64,000 nt of DNA, from assembly GCF_000372965.1 (NCBI RefSeq), contig NZ_KB890025.1, positions 62,001 through 126,000 on the forward strand, read 5' to 3'. The stretch comes from Hoeflea sp. 108 (GTDB lineage: Bacteria; Pseudomonadota; Alphaproteobacteria; Rhizobiales; Rhizobiaceae). Made by a program: the position numbers and the translations under genes. Below, piece by piece: positions 45,307 through 53,795 of the stretch. The notes beneath the pieces were generated by a model. It was not told the origin of the DNA and made no database searches. It saw only the letters and a program-made list of their open reading frames with translations. Every line of letters starts with the position of its first letter. The stretch's first letter is position 1.

Positions 45307-46350
45307 CTACCTCCCGTTCCCGACCGCGCGCCTGGGCTGGACCAGCGACAGGTCGGCAAGCGACCCACGCTCGATCAGCCGGCATGGCAGGAACACCCGG
45401 CCGTGTTCCGAACGGCCGGCAATTTCGTCGAGCAGGCAATCGAGTGAGCGCACGCCCATCTCGCGCCCGGGCTTGGCCACGGTTGTCAGGCCGGGCCATG
45501 AGAAGGCGCCGGCCGGCACGCCGTCGAAACCAAGGATCGAAACGTCCTCGGGGCAGCGCATGCCGGCTTCGCGCGCCGCCATCATCGCGCCCAGCGCCAT
45601 CAGGTCGTTGGCGGCGAAGACGGCAAAATGGCCGCCGCGATGGCGCTGCAGCAGGCGTTTCATCGCCTCACGCCCCCCTTCGACCGTGTATTCCCCGTCT
45701 TCCATCGGCAATGCCGCCGGATCGACGTCGCGCTCGACGCAGTGCTCGTGAAAGGTCCGCAGGAAGCGCGCGCGGGCGATACGCGACTTCGGGCCGAGGA
45801 TCAGGGCAGGGGCGTGATGACCCTTTGAAACCAGGTGGTCCATGCCCAGCCGTACCGCCTGGGCGATGTCGGAGCCGACACTCGATGTCTCGGGAAAGCG
45901 CTCGGCGCTGGAGCCGATCAGCACGAAAGGCAGGCCGAAGCGGTCGAGATCGTCGAAATTGTCGGCCACGGGATTGATGATCGCGCCATCGACCCGCGCC
46001 TGGCGCAGCGCGCGCAAATGGCCGGCCTCGCGCTGATGGTTCCAGTCCGAGGAGAATACCAGGAGCGACGCGCCGTTTTCAGCGGCGCGATCCTGGGCGC
46101 CGCGCGCCACCTCCGCCCAGAACGGATTGGTGATATCGGGAATGACCAGGCCGAGCAGCCCCGTGCGCCCGGAGCGCATGCCGACAGCGAGATCGTTGCG
46201 CTCGTAACCCACGGCCTGGGCTGCAGCGAGCACCCGCTCGCGGGCCTCGTCGGTGACGTTGGAGGCTCCGGAAAGCGCACGACCGGCGGTGCTCTTCGAC
46301 ACCCCCGCCTTCTCCGCGACGTCAATGATCGTCGGGCGCTTCCGCTGCAT
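45307..46350 (-). CDS. LacI-family transcriptional regulator
   Basis: A 347-residue repressor. The N-terminal LacI helix-turn-helix is TIIDVAEKAGVSKSTAGRALSG, followed by the hinge ERVLAAAQAVGYERNDLAVGMRSG. The periplasmic-binding-like effector domain has GLVIPDITNPFWAEVARGAQ and VSILGFDGVPAGAFSWPGLTTV. ATG 46350 has GGGAGGAG upstream. It sits at the head of the transport-hydrolase operon, and two copies of a LacI-type palindrome flank its gene. The inducer is probably the imported glycoside or its sugar part. Confidence 0.92.
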   Translation of the reverse strand: MQRKRPTIIDVAEKAGVSKSTAGRALSGASNVTDEARERVLAAAQAVGYERNDLAVGMRSGRTGLLGLVIPDITNPFWAEVARGAQDRAAENGASLLVFSSDWNHQREAGHLRALRQARVDGAIINPVADNFDDLDRFGLPFVLIGSSAERFPETSSVGSDIAQAVRLGMDHLVSKGHHAPALILGPKSRIARARFLRTFHEHCVERDVDPAALPMEDGEYTVEGGREAMKRLLQRHRGGHFAVFAANDLMALGAMMAAREAGMRCPEDVSILGFDGVPAGAFSWPGLTTVAKPGREMGVRSLDCLLDEIAGRSEHGRVFLPCRLIERGSLADLSLVQPRRAVGNGR

Positions 46351-46376
46351 TCCCTATGCTCCTCCCGAGCGACTTG

Positions 46377-46390
46377 TGGGAACGTTACCA
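46377..46390. promoter_or_regulatory. LacI-type operator TGGGAACGTTACCA upstream of the regulator gene
   Basis: A 14-bp palindrome with one mismatched pair, 27-40 bp before the LacI start codon. It shares GGGAACGTT with the perfect site at 45248-45263. The position fits repression of the whole operon, including the regulator. The rest of 46391-46619 shows no gene. Confidence 0.6.
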
Positions 46391-46619
46391 TGATCATTTG
46401 CCGGCGGCAAGCCACCGCCGCCAATTTGGCAGTGCGGTTGGAGCACAATGCTTGCGCCCCGGTATCTGTTCTCAAGGATTGTTCACGCAAGCCCGGCCCG
46501 ATGCCGCGACCATTGCGCCAACGAACATGCAGCCCGCAGTCGGCGCGCGCATGAAGTAATGAAGTGGTTCGGCATGGCGGCGCGGGGTCGTTTTGGCCGC
46601 GCCGCCTTGAGCCGATGTC

Positions 46620-48602
46620 TCAGAGCCCGATCTTGTCGAGCGGCGGGCCGGGGAAGCGGCTGAAATCGGCTGCGCCTTCGGGCGTACCGATCAGCTCGCG
46701 CACGGCGCGGATGCCCTGGTCGATCGCCGAATGCGCATAGGCATAAGCGCCGCTGTCGGCATTGGCGATGGCGATGCGTCCCCATGGCTTGCGTGCCGTC
46801 TCGATGGGCAGCGGGCCATCCGGCCAGTAGGCGTCCCATGGCCTCATATACTCATAGGCGTAGCCATGAGCCCAGCGGTTGCAGGTGATTGCCTCGATGT
46901 CACGTGCGGCGTCGAAGCCGCCCGGCCCGAGGGCGCGGTTGAGCATGTCGCGGATCGAGCGCTCCATCTCTTCGAAGGTGAGGCTGTAAAGCTCCCAACG
47001 CCCGGCCTGGAACTGTTCGCGCGCCGTGTCGGCAGGGGCGGCAAACACCTTGGTGAGGTGCAGCGCCACCGGCTCCGACGGCTTGTCGACGAACTTGTAG
47101 TCGCCCACCGACACCGGGAAGTCGATCGAGGCGCCGCTCCAGAAATTGCCGCGCGCGGCAAAACGGTCGATCTTGAGCTTGTCGAAGGCCTCCCAATTGC
47201 GGATCACCACGTTGGTGTAGATCAGCGGCACCTTCTGCTGGTCGTTGAGAGCGGTCACCTGCTCCTTCGGGAGTTCCTCGGTGAGGTAGGGGATGACACG
47301 GTTCCAGCAGGCGAGCACGACATGGCTGCCGGTGACCGAGAACGGCTTGCCGCCTTGGCCGGCATAGGTGACGACCACTCGCTCGGCGCTGCCAGGCGCA
47401 CCGTCATGTGCGACCTTCACAACCGTCGAGTTCAAGCGGATACGCACCGGGTTCGCAGCCACGTCGAGCTGCCCATAATCAAGCGTGCCGGTGGTGATCT
47501 CTTCCATTGTCGTGCCGGGGAGGGCTGCCGGAATGAGGCCGCGCACCAGCGCGCGGGCGATGCCGGCATTGCCCTCGGGGAAGTGGTAGATGTAGTCGTC
47601 TGGTCCGGCGAAACCCAGTCGACCGCTTGGCGCCATGTTCTTGTGAACCGCCTCGCCGAGATCCATCGCGTCGAAGCCCGGGCTGCCGTTGGTCCAGGCG
47701 TCGAGCGCGCTGGTGGCGTCGATGCCGACACCGAAATAGCCCATGGTGGTGATCTGGTAGAGGGCAACGATCTGCGGGTCGACCTTGGCATGGTCGAGCA
47801 GGAACTGCTTGTAGGTGATGTCGCTCAGCTTTTGCAGCTTCGCTTCTCGGTCGAGGCCGGGCAGGTAATCGGCTGGGCCTTCGATCAGCGTGACGAGGTC
47901 GGCCTTGGCCTTGTCGTTGAGCGGGGTTTCGGCAATCCAGGCTTTCGCATCCTTGCCGCGGATCACCAGCTTGTCTTCGCCCCACTGCTCCTTGCAGAAG
48001 AACAGAGCCCGGCTAGAAAGGCCGCGATCGTCGCGCCATTTGTTGTTGAACCAGGTTTCGAAACGCTTGAGGTCGATGCCGACATCGAAGAGCAGCTTGT
48101 GCACGGCGGGGCTGAAGAAGCTCGGCGTGTCGATCGACTGCGAGCCGCCATAGCCGATGATCTTGCGGCCGCTGGCCGTGACATATTCGTTGCGCTTGGC
48201 ATGGCCGCCGAAATCGTCGAGCGGGTCGATCAGCAGCACGCGTTTGTCCTGCCCGGCCTGCTGGCGGTAGACGTAGGCAGCGGCCAGGCCCGACAGGCCG
48301 GAGCCGACGACGACAAGGTCATAATGCTCGCCGGTCGCAGTCACCGCGCCGGCCTTCTGCCAGTAGGAGCCGTCGCGCACGGCATGCATGACGTTCTGGG
48401 CGGCGTCGGTCTGGCCGCGCAGGCCGGCCACGCTCGGCGGGTAGGCGGCGGGTGCCCCTGCGGTTTGCGCCCTCGCGGCGCTTGGGCCCAGCGCCCGCAT
48501 CGCCATCATGCCGCCAGCGGCAAAGGCGATCCCATCGAGGAAATCGCGCCGGCTGATCGGCCGGTCCATACCGAGCCGCTTGTCGTCTTCATTCCAGTTC
48601 AT
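46620..48602 (-). CDS. Spermidine-dehydrogenase-like FAD/NAD(P)-binding protein, TAT-exported
   Basis: A 660-residue flavoprotein. The N terminus has a twin-arginine signal (PISRRDFLDGIAFAAGG, cleavage near ARAQTA), so it is folded in the cytoplasm and exported. The FAD motif YDLVVVGSGLSGLAAAYVYRQQAG starts near residue 95. Length, TAT signal and blocks such as YITGYGG-like (reads IIGYGGSQSID) match periplasmic spermidine dehydrogenase (SpdH), which splits spermidine to diaminopropane and 4-aminobutanal. The substrate here is inferred. ATG 48602 follows GGGAGG. It has its own promoter region with GGGGCAAG repeats and lies apart from the neighbouring operons. Confidence 0.8.
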   Translation of the reverse strand: MNWNEDDKRLGMDRPISRRDFLDGIAFAAGGMMAMRALGPSAARAQTAGAPAAYPPSVAGLRGQTDAAQNVMHAVRDGSYWQKAGAVTATGEHYDLVVVGSGLSGLAAAYVYRQQAGQDKRVLLIDPLDDFGGHAKRNEYVTASGRKIIGYGGSQSIDTPSFFSPAVHKLLFDVGIDLKRFETWFNNKWRDDRGLSSRALFFCKEQWGEDKLVIRGKDAKAWIAETPLNDKAKADLVTLIEGPADYLPGLDREAKLQKLSDITYKQFLLDHAKVDPQIVALYQITTMGYFGVGIDATSALDAWTNGSPGFDAMDLGEAVHKNMAPSGRLGFAGPDDYIYHFPEGNAGIARALVRGLIPAALPGTTMEEITTGTLDYGQLDVAANPVRIRLNSTVVKVAHDGAPGSAERVVVTYAGQGGKPFSVTGSHVVLACWNRVIPYLTEELPKEQVTALNDQQKVPLIYTNVVIRNWEAFDKLKIDRFAARGNFWSGASIDFPVSVGDYKFVDKPSEPVALHLTKVFAAPADTAREQFQAGRWELYSLTFEEMERSIRDMLNRALGPGGFDAARDIEAITCNRWAHGYAYEYMRPWDAYWPDGPLPIETARKPWGRIAIANADSGAYAYAHSAIDQGIRAVRELIGTPEGAADFSRFPGPPLDKIGL

Positions 48603-48618
48603 TCTGCTGGCCTCCCTG

Positions 48619-48674
48619 CTTGCCCCTCTATTGCTGACGTTGGGGCAAGTTGATGTCAATGCAGGGGCAAGTTG
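48619..48674. repeat. Three GGGGCAAG elements in the SpdH-like promoter region
   Basis: GGGGCAAGTTG occurs as direct repeats at 48642-48652 and 48664-48674, exactly 22 bp (two helical turns) apart. The inverted copy CTTGCCCC lies at 48619-48626. They sit 17-72 bp upstream of the start codon. The spacing on one face of the helix suggests a regulator binding site. Confidence 0.45.
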
Positions 48675-48780
48675 TTTTCCTGAAATTCAACACGGAAAAC
48701 TGGAGGCCGTCATTTTTGGATTAGCGTATGCTCTTAAGAGTCAGTTATTGCTGCGAAGCCGAAAGATGATACAGAGTATA

Positions 48781-48804
48781 GGTGCAATGATAGAAAATTG
48801 CACC
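48781..48804 (-). terminator. Hairpin after the fused dehydrogenase gene
   Basis: GGTGCAAT / ATTGCACC form a perfect 8-bp stem with an 8-nt loop, 67 bp beyond the stop of the minus-strand fused dehydrogenase gene. No T tract follows, so it is a possible rather than certain terminator. Confidence 0.4.
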
Positions 48805-48870
48805 CTTTAGTTGAGTTCGTGGTCGATCCGACATGCTGTCGACGAGAACCTGTCGTGTCGCTTTTGAACT

Positions 48871-50892
48871 TCACCGACGCGACGTTGCGTTGACGTCAAT
48901 GCCCAGGCGCACTGCCTCGGCGCACAGTTTGTCGAATACACCATCGTGCAAGGCGAGGCCTTCGACCAGTGCCTTGCGCTTGCGTCTGGCGGCGCTTTCG
49001 CCGGGCAGCCGGACGCGTTCGACGCCGGGGCGCGGCGGGTTTGTGCGGCATGCTTCTGCCAGCCAGCCGGTCTGGCGGGTGAAGGCTGCTTCTCCGGCGA
49101 ACGCGGTAGGGTCGATGACTTGAAGGAACACCGAGGCGTTGGTTCCCTCAGGCTTGTCGGCGCGACCGAAGCCTGCGAGGCCTTGCGTCAGCGCTTCGAC
49201 GAGGATCGCCAGCGCATAGCCCTTCTGACCGTGATCGAGGCCGCCGGCGGGCAGGATGGTGCCGCCGTTGTTGAGCACGCGCGGGTCGTTGGTCGGATTG
49301 CCGTCGCGGTCGAGCAGCCACTGGTGCTCGAATGTTTTTCCCTCGGCGATCAGCCGCGAACTCATATTGTTGGTGGTGATCGAGGCGCTGACGTCGATCA
49401 GGATCGGATCGCCGTCGGTCGGAATGCCGGCGGCGATCGGGTTGGGCGTGAAGATGCCGCGCGTGCCGCCGAAGGGAGCGACCGAGGCGCCCGAGGGGCT
49501 GGAACTTGCCAGCAGCGCCACGTAGCCGCGATCGGTGGCGCGGGTGAGATAGGCTGCGAGGCAGCCGATGTGGTGGCTGTTGCCGATGGTGACGGTAACC
49601 GTGCCGTAGGTGGCGGCGCGCTCGACCGCGAGGTCCATGGCGGTCGCTGTCAGCCAGGCGCCGGGCAGGCGCAAGCCGTCCCAGGCAACGCAGGCGCCGC
49701 GATCCGAGATCACCCTAGGTGCGCCTGATTTGGTCATGACGCCGTTGCGGATGCTTTCGAGATACCAGGGGGCGAGTGCCAAACCGTGGGTGGTGTGGCC
49801 CATCAGGTCTGCCTCGACAAGGATCTCGGCCACCGCATGAGCCTTGTCAGGCTCGAGGCCAGCCGCCTTGAAGATGGCGAAAGCCAGATCGGTCAGCGTG
49901 TCGGCGTCGTGGAGTTCGGGAGCCATTGTCAAACCCTTGCGTAGAGGTTTCTGGGCGAGCGGCTCGCCGCGGAGGAAGGCGAGCACGTTTTCGGCGGTCA
50001 TGATCGAGACGGCGCGGCGCGCGTCCTCGGTTACGCCGGCGACATGCGGGGTCAGAAGCACATTGGACAGTTGCCACAGCGGGCTGGCGACCGGCGGCTC
50101 TTCGGCAAAGCTGTCGAGCCCGGCGCCGGCAATGCGCCCGGCCTGAAGCGCCGCGATTAGCGCCGGCTCATCGACGACTTCGCCGCGCGCCGTGTTGATG
50201 AGGAATGCAGTCGGCTTCATCAGGGCGATCTCGCGCGCGCCGATCAAACCGCGGGTGCCCTCGGTCAGCGGACAATGCAGGCTGACGACGTCGCTCTCAG
50301 CCAACAGGACATCGAGCGACGGGGCGCGGACAACGCCGCCGGCAAAGGCTGCATCAGGCGCGAACGGATCGTAAGCCGAGACCTGCATGCCGATGGGCGT
50401 AACCATCCGGGCAAGGATCTGGCCGATGAGGCCGAAGCCGACGAGGCCGAGCTTCTGGCCGCGCAACTCGCGCCCGGCATAAAGCTTCTTGTCCCACCGG
50501 CCGTTGCGGATATGCCCGTCCTGGCGCAGGAAATCCTTGGTCAGGGCGAGGATCAGCCCGAGCGCGTGTTCGGCAACCGAGTGGGCGTTGGCGCCCGTGG
50601 CCATGATGACAGGGATGTTCATCGCCTTTGCGGCAGCGACATCGATGTCGTTGGTGCCGACGCCATGCTTGGCGACGATCTTCAGCTTGCTCGAGGCAGC
50701 CAGCATGTCGCGGTCGACCAACTCCACCAGCCGCACCACAAGGGCCGCCGGCTGGTGCCGTTCGATCAGCGCCATGACCTCGGATTTCGTCGGATAGGCT
50801 TCGGTCGAGATACACTCGATGCCGGCGATTTCGAGCATGGCAAGGCCCTCGGCAGCCATGCGGCCGCCGATCGTAACGATCGTCGTTGTCAT
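48871..50892 (-). CDS. Fused D-2-hydroxyacid dehydrogenase / Ldh2-type L-2-hydroxyacid dehydrogenase
   Basis: One 673-residue frame holds two complete oxidoreductases. Residues 1-320 are a SerA-like D-isomer-specific 2-hydroxyacid dehydrogenase: NAD motif GLVGFGLIGQILA, catalytic R236 (NTARGEVVD), E265 (SFAEEPP) and H283 (LTPHVAGVT). Residues 323-673 are an Ldh2/malate/sulfolactate-type dehydrogenase: THGLALAPWYLESIR, GNSHHIGCLAAYL, TPNPIAAGIPT and HGQKGYALAILVEALTQG. The two families act on opposite hydroxyacid stereoisomers, so the pair could invert or racemise a 2-hydroxyacid through its 2-oxo acid. A one-base change near 49948-49950 could instead separate them into two genes. It is the last gene of the Dpp-kinase-GntR operon. 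Confidence 0.82.
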   Translation of the reverse strand: MTTTIVTIGGRMAAEGLAMLEIAGIECISTEAYPTKSEVMALIERHQPAALVVRLVELVDRDMLAASSKLKIVAKHGVGTNDIDVAAAKAMNIPVIMATGANAHSVAEHALGLILALTKDFLRQDGHIRNGRWDKKLYAGRELRGQKLGLVGFGLIGQILARMVTPIGMQVSAYDPFAPDAAFAGGVVRAPSLDVLLAESDVVSLHCPLTEGTRGLIGAREIALMKPTAFLINTARGEVVDEPALIAALQAGRIAGAGLDSFAEEPPVASPLWQLSNVLLTPHVAGVTEDARRAVSIMTAENVLAFLRGEPLAQKPLRKGLTMAPELHDADTLTDLAFAIFKAAGLEPDKAHAVAEILVEADLMGHTTHGLALAPWYLESIRNGVMTKSGAPRVISDRGACVAWDGLRLPGAWLTATAMDLAVERAATYGTVTVTIGNSHHIGCLAAYLTRATDRGYVALLASSSPSGASVAPFGGTRGIFTPNPIAAGIPTDGDPILIDVSASITTNNMSSRLIAEGKTFEHQWLLDRDGNPTNDPRVLNNGGTILPAGGLDHGQKGYALAILVEALTQGLAGFGRADKPEGTNASVFLQVIDPTAFAGEAAFTRQTGWLAEACRTNPPRPGVERVRLPGESAARRKRKALVEGLALHDGVFDKLCAEAVRLGIDVNATSRR

Positions 50893-50944
50893 CGTTCTTT
50901 CCTGTCGTGCCGCAACAGCGGCGTCGGTTCAGCCGACCTTGAGG

Positions 50945-51730
50945 TCAGCGCGAGAGGTCGAGCACCTTGTTTTCGAACAGCCGGTTGCGCGAGCCTTCGA
51001 GGTGCTCGCGCATGCGGTCGCGCGCCAGCTCGGATTCGCCTGCGGCGATGGCGTCACAGATGCCGCGATGCTCGTCATAGACCTGTTCCAGCTTGGTCAG
51101 CGGACCCATCAGGGACAGGCCGTGTAGGTTCATGCCGACGGCGATGTGCTGGCGCAGCGCATCGAGGCAGGCGGTGTAATAGTGGTTGTTGGCGGCCTCT
51201 GCCACCGAGCGGTGGAACAGGAAGTCGACGTCGGAGCGGTGGGTCTGGTCGCGCGTCGCATCTCGTAGTTCCGCCAGTGCCGCGCGCATCTTCTGCATTG
51301 AGGCGTCGTCGTGGCGAAGGGCGGCGAAATAGGCGGCTTCCGGCTCGATGGTCAGGCGGAACTCGTAGCAGCGCTGGATGTCGGCGATGGTCTTGACCGG
51401 CGAAAAGCCGAGGCTTGTCTTCTGGGTGTCGAACACGCGGACATAGGTGCCGGAGCCTTGGCGGGAATAGACCAGGCCGACATCGCGCAGCCGACCGAGT
51501 GCATCGCGCACGACCGGCCGGGAGACACCGAGCAGCGTTGCCAGGTCGTGCTCGCCCGGCAGCTTGGATCCCGAAGGGAATTCGCCCGAGACAATACGCT
51601 CCTGCAACTGGTCGAACACCTTGTCGACCAGCTTCGGCGCCTTGGAAGCGGCCTTATGGCCGTTGCCCGACTTTTCGCCCGTTTCGGTGGTGTCAGGCTC
51701 GGTTCCGTCCTGCTGCAATTCGGTCGTCAT
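50945..51730 (-). CDS. GntR-family transcriptional regulator, FadR/FCD type
   Basis: A 261-residue regulator. A polar N-terminal tail of about 30 residues leads to a winged helix-turn-helix (LVDKVFDQLQERIVSGEFPSGSKLPGEHDLATLLGVSRPVVRDALGRLRDVGLV, given here by its ends LVDKVFDQLQ and RDALGRLRDVGL). The FCD effector domain contains DVDFLFHRSVAEAANNHYY and the histidine in YDEHRGICDAIAAGE. It overlaps the kinase gene by 4 bp and controls, by inference, the divergent Dpp and PdxA2 operons. Its operator is probably in the 58456-58835 gap. Confidence 0.9.
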   Translation of the reverse strand: MTTELQQDGTEPDTTETGEKSGNGHKAASKAPKLVDKVFDQLQERIVSGEFPSGSKLPGEHDLATLLGVSRPVVRDALGRLRDVGLVYSRQGSGTYVRVFDTQKTSLGFSPVKTIADIQRCYEFRLTIEPEAAYFAALRHDDASMQKMRAALAELRDATRDQTHRSDVDFLFHRSVAEAANNHYYTACLDALRQHIAVGMNLHGLSLMGPLTKLEQVYDEHRGICDAIAAGESELARDRMREHLEGSRNRLFENKVLDLSR

Positions 51731-52806
51731 GTGTGTTCCGCCTGTTCCCCGGTCGGCGGCCGCAAGAGATCGGAAAGAACCGCGACCGTCCCGAATCCGC
51801 CGGATTTTACGACACAGCGCAGCCCCTCGCCATGGCGTGTCGCAATGGTGAACCAGGGCAGGCCCGGCGCCACCTCGCCCCGCGGAAATAGCACGTCGAC
51901 GCCAAGCGCGCCAAGTATGGCAAGTGCCGTGTCGCCGCCACCCATGACAAGCGTGGAGGGACGAAGGCGCTCGACGGCTTCGGCCACGCCGACAGCGAAG
52001 TCGGTGGCGACCCGGCCGGGGTCGTCAACCTGGTCGCCGGTACAGCGGACGACCAGCGGCAGGCTGGCATCTGGTGAAAGCTCGAAATGTCCGGCAGGTG
52101 CATCGAGCATGCCGATGCCGGGATGATCGTATTGAAGCCGCGCCACCTGTCCGTCGGTGATCGGGTCACGCGAGCCGAAGGCATACAGCGCCTCGTCATC
52201 GGCCGGGAATGGCTGTTCTTTCCCTAGGGCATTGCCGCCGAGATGACGGGCGAAGGCGAGGCCCAGTCCGCGGGCGCCGATGGCGACCGCATCCGACCAG
52301 TTGTGTGCGGAGATGATGGCGTCGAGATCCGCATCGTCGTCCGCATCGAGTACTTCTGTTGGCAAGCCGAGGCCGGCCAGCGCCTCGCGAACAGGCAAGG
52401 GAGTGTCGACGCCGCGGCCGAGCACCACGCCGTCGCGCGTGAAGCGACCCTGATCGGGTACGGCTGGAGCGACGACAAGCAGGCCGCGCCCCGATGTTTC
52501 GGCGAGAGCTTGTGCTTCGGCGCCGACATTGCCCTTCAGGCGCGAGTCGATCTTCTTCATCACGATGCCGGGGTCATGGGGCATCAGCCGGATCGCGACA
52601 TCCCTGACCCTGGCCGATGCGACGTCGGCCGTCAGTGCCCGCGACGCCGTGCTGACCGCAAAGACATCCGGCTTGATGGCAAGCGCCTTGCCGGTCGCTT
52701 CAGGGGTCGTCGCCACCGCCACCTTGAGACCCGAGGTGACGAAGGGCGCCGAGGTGTCGAGCGCTCCGGTCAGGTCGTCGGCGACGATGGCGAGCATCAA
52801 GGTCAT
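51727..52806 (-). CDS. Four-carbon acid sugar kinase family protein (DUF1537)
   Basis: A 359-residue kinase of the DUF1537 family, shown in other bacteria to phosphorylate threonate, erythronate and related acid sugars. The N-terminal block is AIVADDLTGALDTSAPF, and MKKIDSRLKGNVGAEA is the family RGNxG-like segment. The nucleotide site STLVMGGGDTALAILGALG and APGLPWF follow. It is shorter than the usual 400-430 residues. ATG 52806 overlaps the ABC ATPase gene by 4 bp. With PdxA2 across the divergent promoter it would make a 4-phosphate that PdxA2 oxidises and decarboxylates. Confidence 0.88.
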   Translation of the reverse strand: MTLMLAIVADDLTGALDTSAPFVTSGLKVAVATTPEATGKALAIKPDVFAVSTASRALTADVASARVRDVAIRLMPHDPGIVMKKIDSRLKGNVGAEAQALAETSGRGLLVVAPAVPDQGRFTRDGVVLGRGVDTPLPVREALAGLGLPTEVLDADDDADLDAIISAHNWSDAVAIGARGLGLAFARHLGGNALGKEQPFPADDEALYAFGSRDPITDGQVARLQYDHPGIGMLDAPAGHFELSPDASLPLVVRCTGDQVDDPGRVATDFAVGVAEAVERLRPSTLVMGGGDTALAILGALGVDVLFPRGEVAPGLPWFTIATRHGEGLRCVVKSGGFGTVAVLSDLLRPPTGEQAEHT

Positions 52807-53795
52807 TCCGGCAGTCCGTCGGTCACGGCATGGCAGGCAACATGATGGCCTGCTGCCACCTCGCGCCACTCGGGCACGACAGCCTTGCACTTATCCATGG
52901 CGATCGGGCAGCGCGTGTGGAAGCGGCAGCCGGCGGGCGGCGCCAACGGGCTCGGCACGTCGCCCGTCAATATCTGGCGCTGGCGCGTCTTCTCGAGTTC
53001 CGGATCCGCCTCGGGCACGGCCGAAAGCAGCGCCTTGGTGTAGGGATGCAGCGGGTTGGAAAACAGCTGCTCGCGCGTCGCCAGTTCCGCCATGCGGCCG
53101 AGATACATCACGCCGACGCGGGTGCTGATGTGGCGGACCACGGCAAGGTCGTGCGCGATGAACAGGTAAGTGAGACCGTACTTCTCCTGCAGGTCGAGCA
53201 GCAGATTGATGATCTGCGCCTGTACCGAAACGTCGAGCGCCGAGATCGCTTCGTCACAGACGATGAATTTCGGCTGGCAGGCGAGCGCCCGGGCGATGGC
53301 GACGCGCTGGCGCTGGCCGCCGGAGAGTTCGTGCGGATAACGCTGGGCGAAGCGAGCCGGCAGGCCGACATCGGCGAGCAGGCGCGACACCCGCTCGGGC
53401 AGCTCGGCCTTGGTGGCAAGCTTGTGGAACAGGATCGGCTCGCCGACCACCTCGCCGATGGTCATACGCGGGTTGAGCGTCGAATAGGGGTCCTGGAAGA
53501 CGATCTGCAGTTCGCGGCGATAGGGCCGCATGCGCTTTTCATCAAGCGAGACGATGTTCTCGCCCTGGAAGATGACCTTGCCCGAGGTCGCCTTCTGCAG
53601 GTTGAGCAGAGTGAAGCCGGTGGTCGACTTGCCGCAGCCGGATTCGCCGACCAGCGACAGCGTCTCGCCGGCGAAGATATCGAAGTTGACGTCGTCGACG
53701 GCATAGACGGTGGCGCCGCGCTCGCCGAAGGCACCGAGGCGGACGACGAAATGCTTGACGAGGTTCTCGACCTTGATCAGCGGTTCGGCAGCCAT
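52803..53795 (-). CDS. Dipeptide/oligopeptide-type ABC transporter ATP-binding protein (DppF/OppF type)
   Basis: A 330-residue ATPase. Walker A is GESGCGKST, the signature is LSGGQRQRVAIARAL and Walker B is FIVCDEAISALDVS. A C-terminal cysteine-rich oligopeptide/dipeptide domain starts near GDVPSPLAPPAGCRFHTRCPIA. ATG 53795 has GGAGG 7 nt upstream; a GTG at 53798 overlapping the previous stop is an alternative. It pairs with DppD and follows it by a 1-bp overlap. Confidence 0.93.
   Translation of the reverse strand: MAAEPLIKVENLVKHFVVRLGAFGERGATVYAVDDVNFDIFAGETLSLVGESGCGKSTTGFTLLNLQKATSGKVIFQGENIVSLDEKRMRPYRRELQIVFQDPYSTLNPRMTIGEVVGEPILFHKLATKAELPERVSRLLADVGLPARFAQRYPHELSGGQRQRVAIARALACQPKFIVCDEAISALDVSVQAQIINLLLDLQEKYGLTYLFIAHDLAVVRHISTRVGVMYLGRMAELATREQLFSNPLHPYTKALLSAVPEADPELEKTRQRQILTGDVPSPLAPPAGCRFHTRCPIAMDKCKAVVPEWREVAAGHHVACHAVTDGLPE

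Noticed and set aside
46731..48653. A 640-codon plus-strand frame opposite the spermidine-dehydrogenase-like gene
   Set aside because: Antisense shadow with no motifs; the minus-strand frame has a TAT signal and FAD fold.
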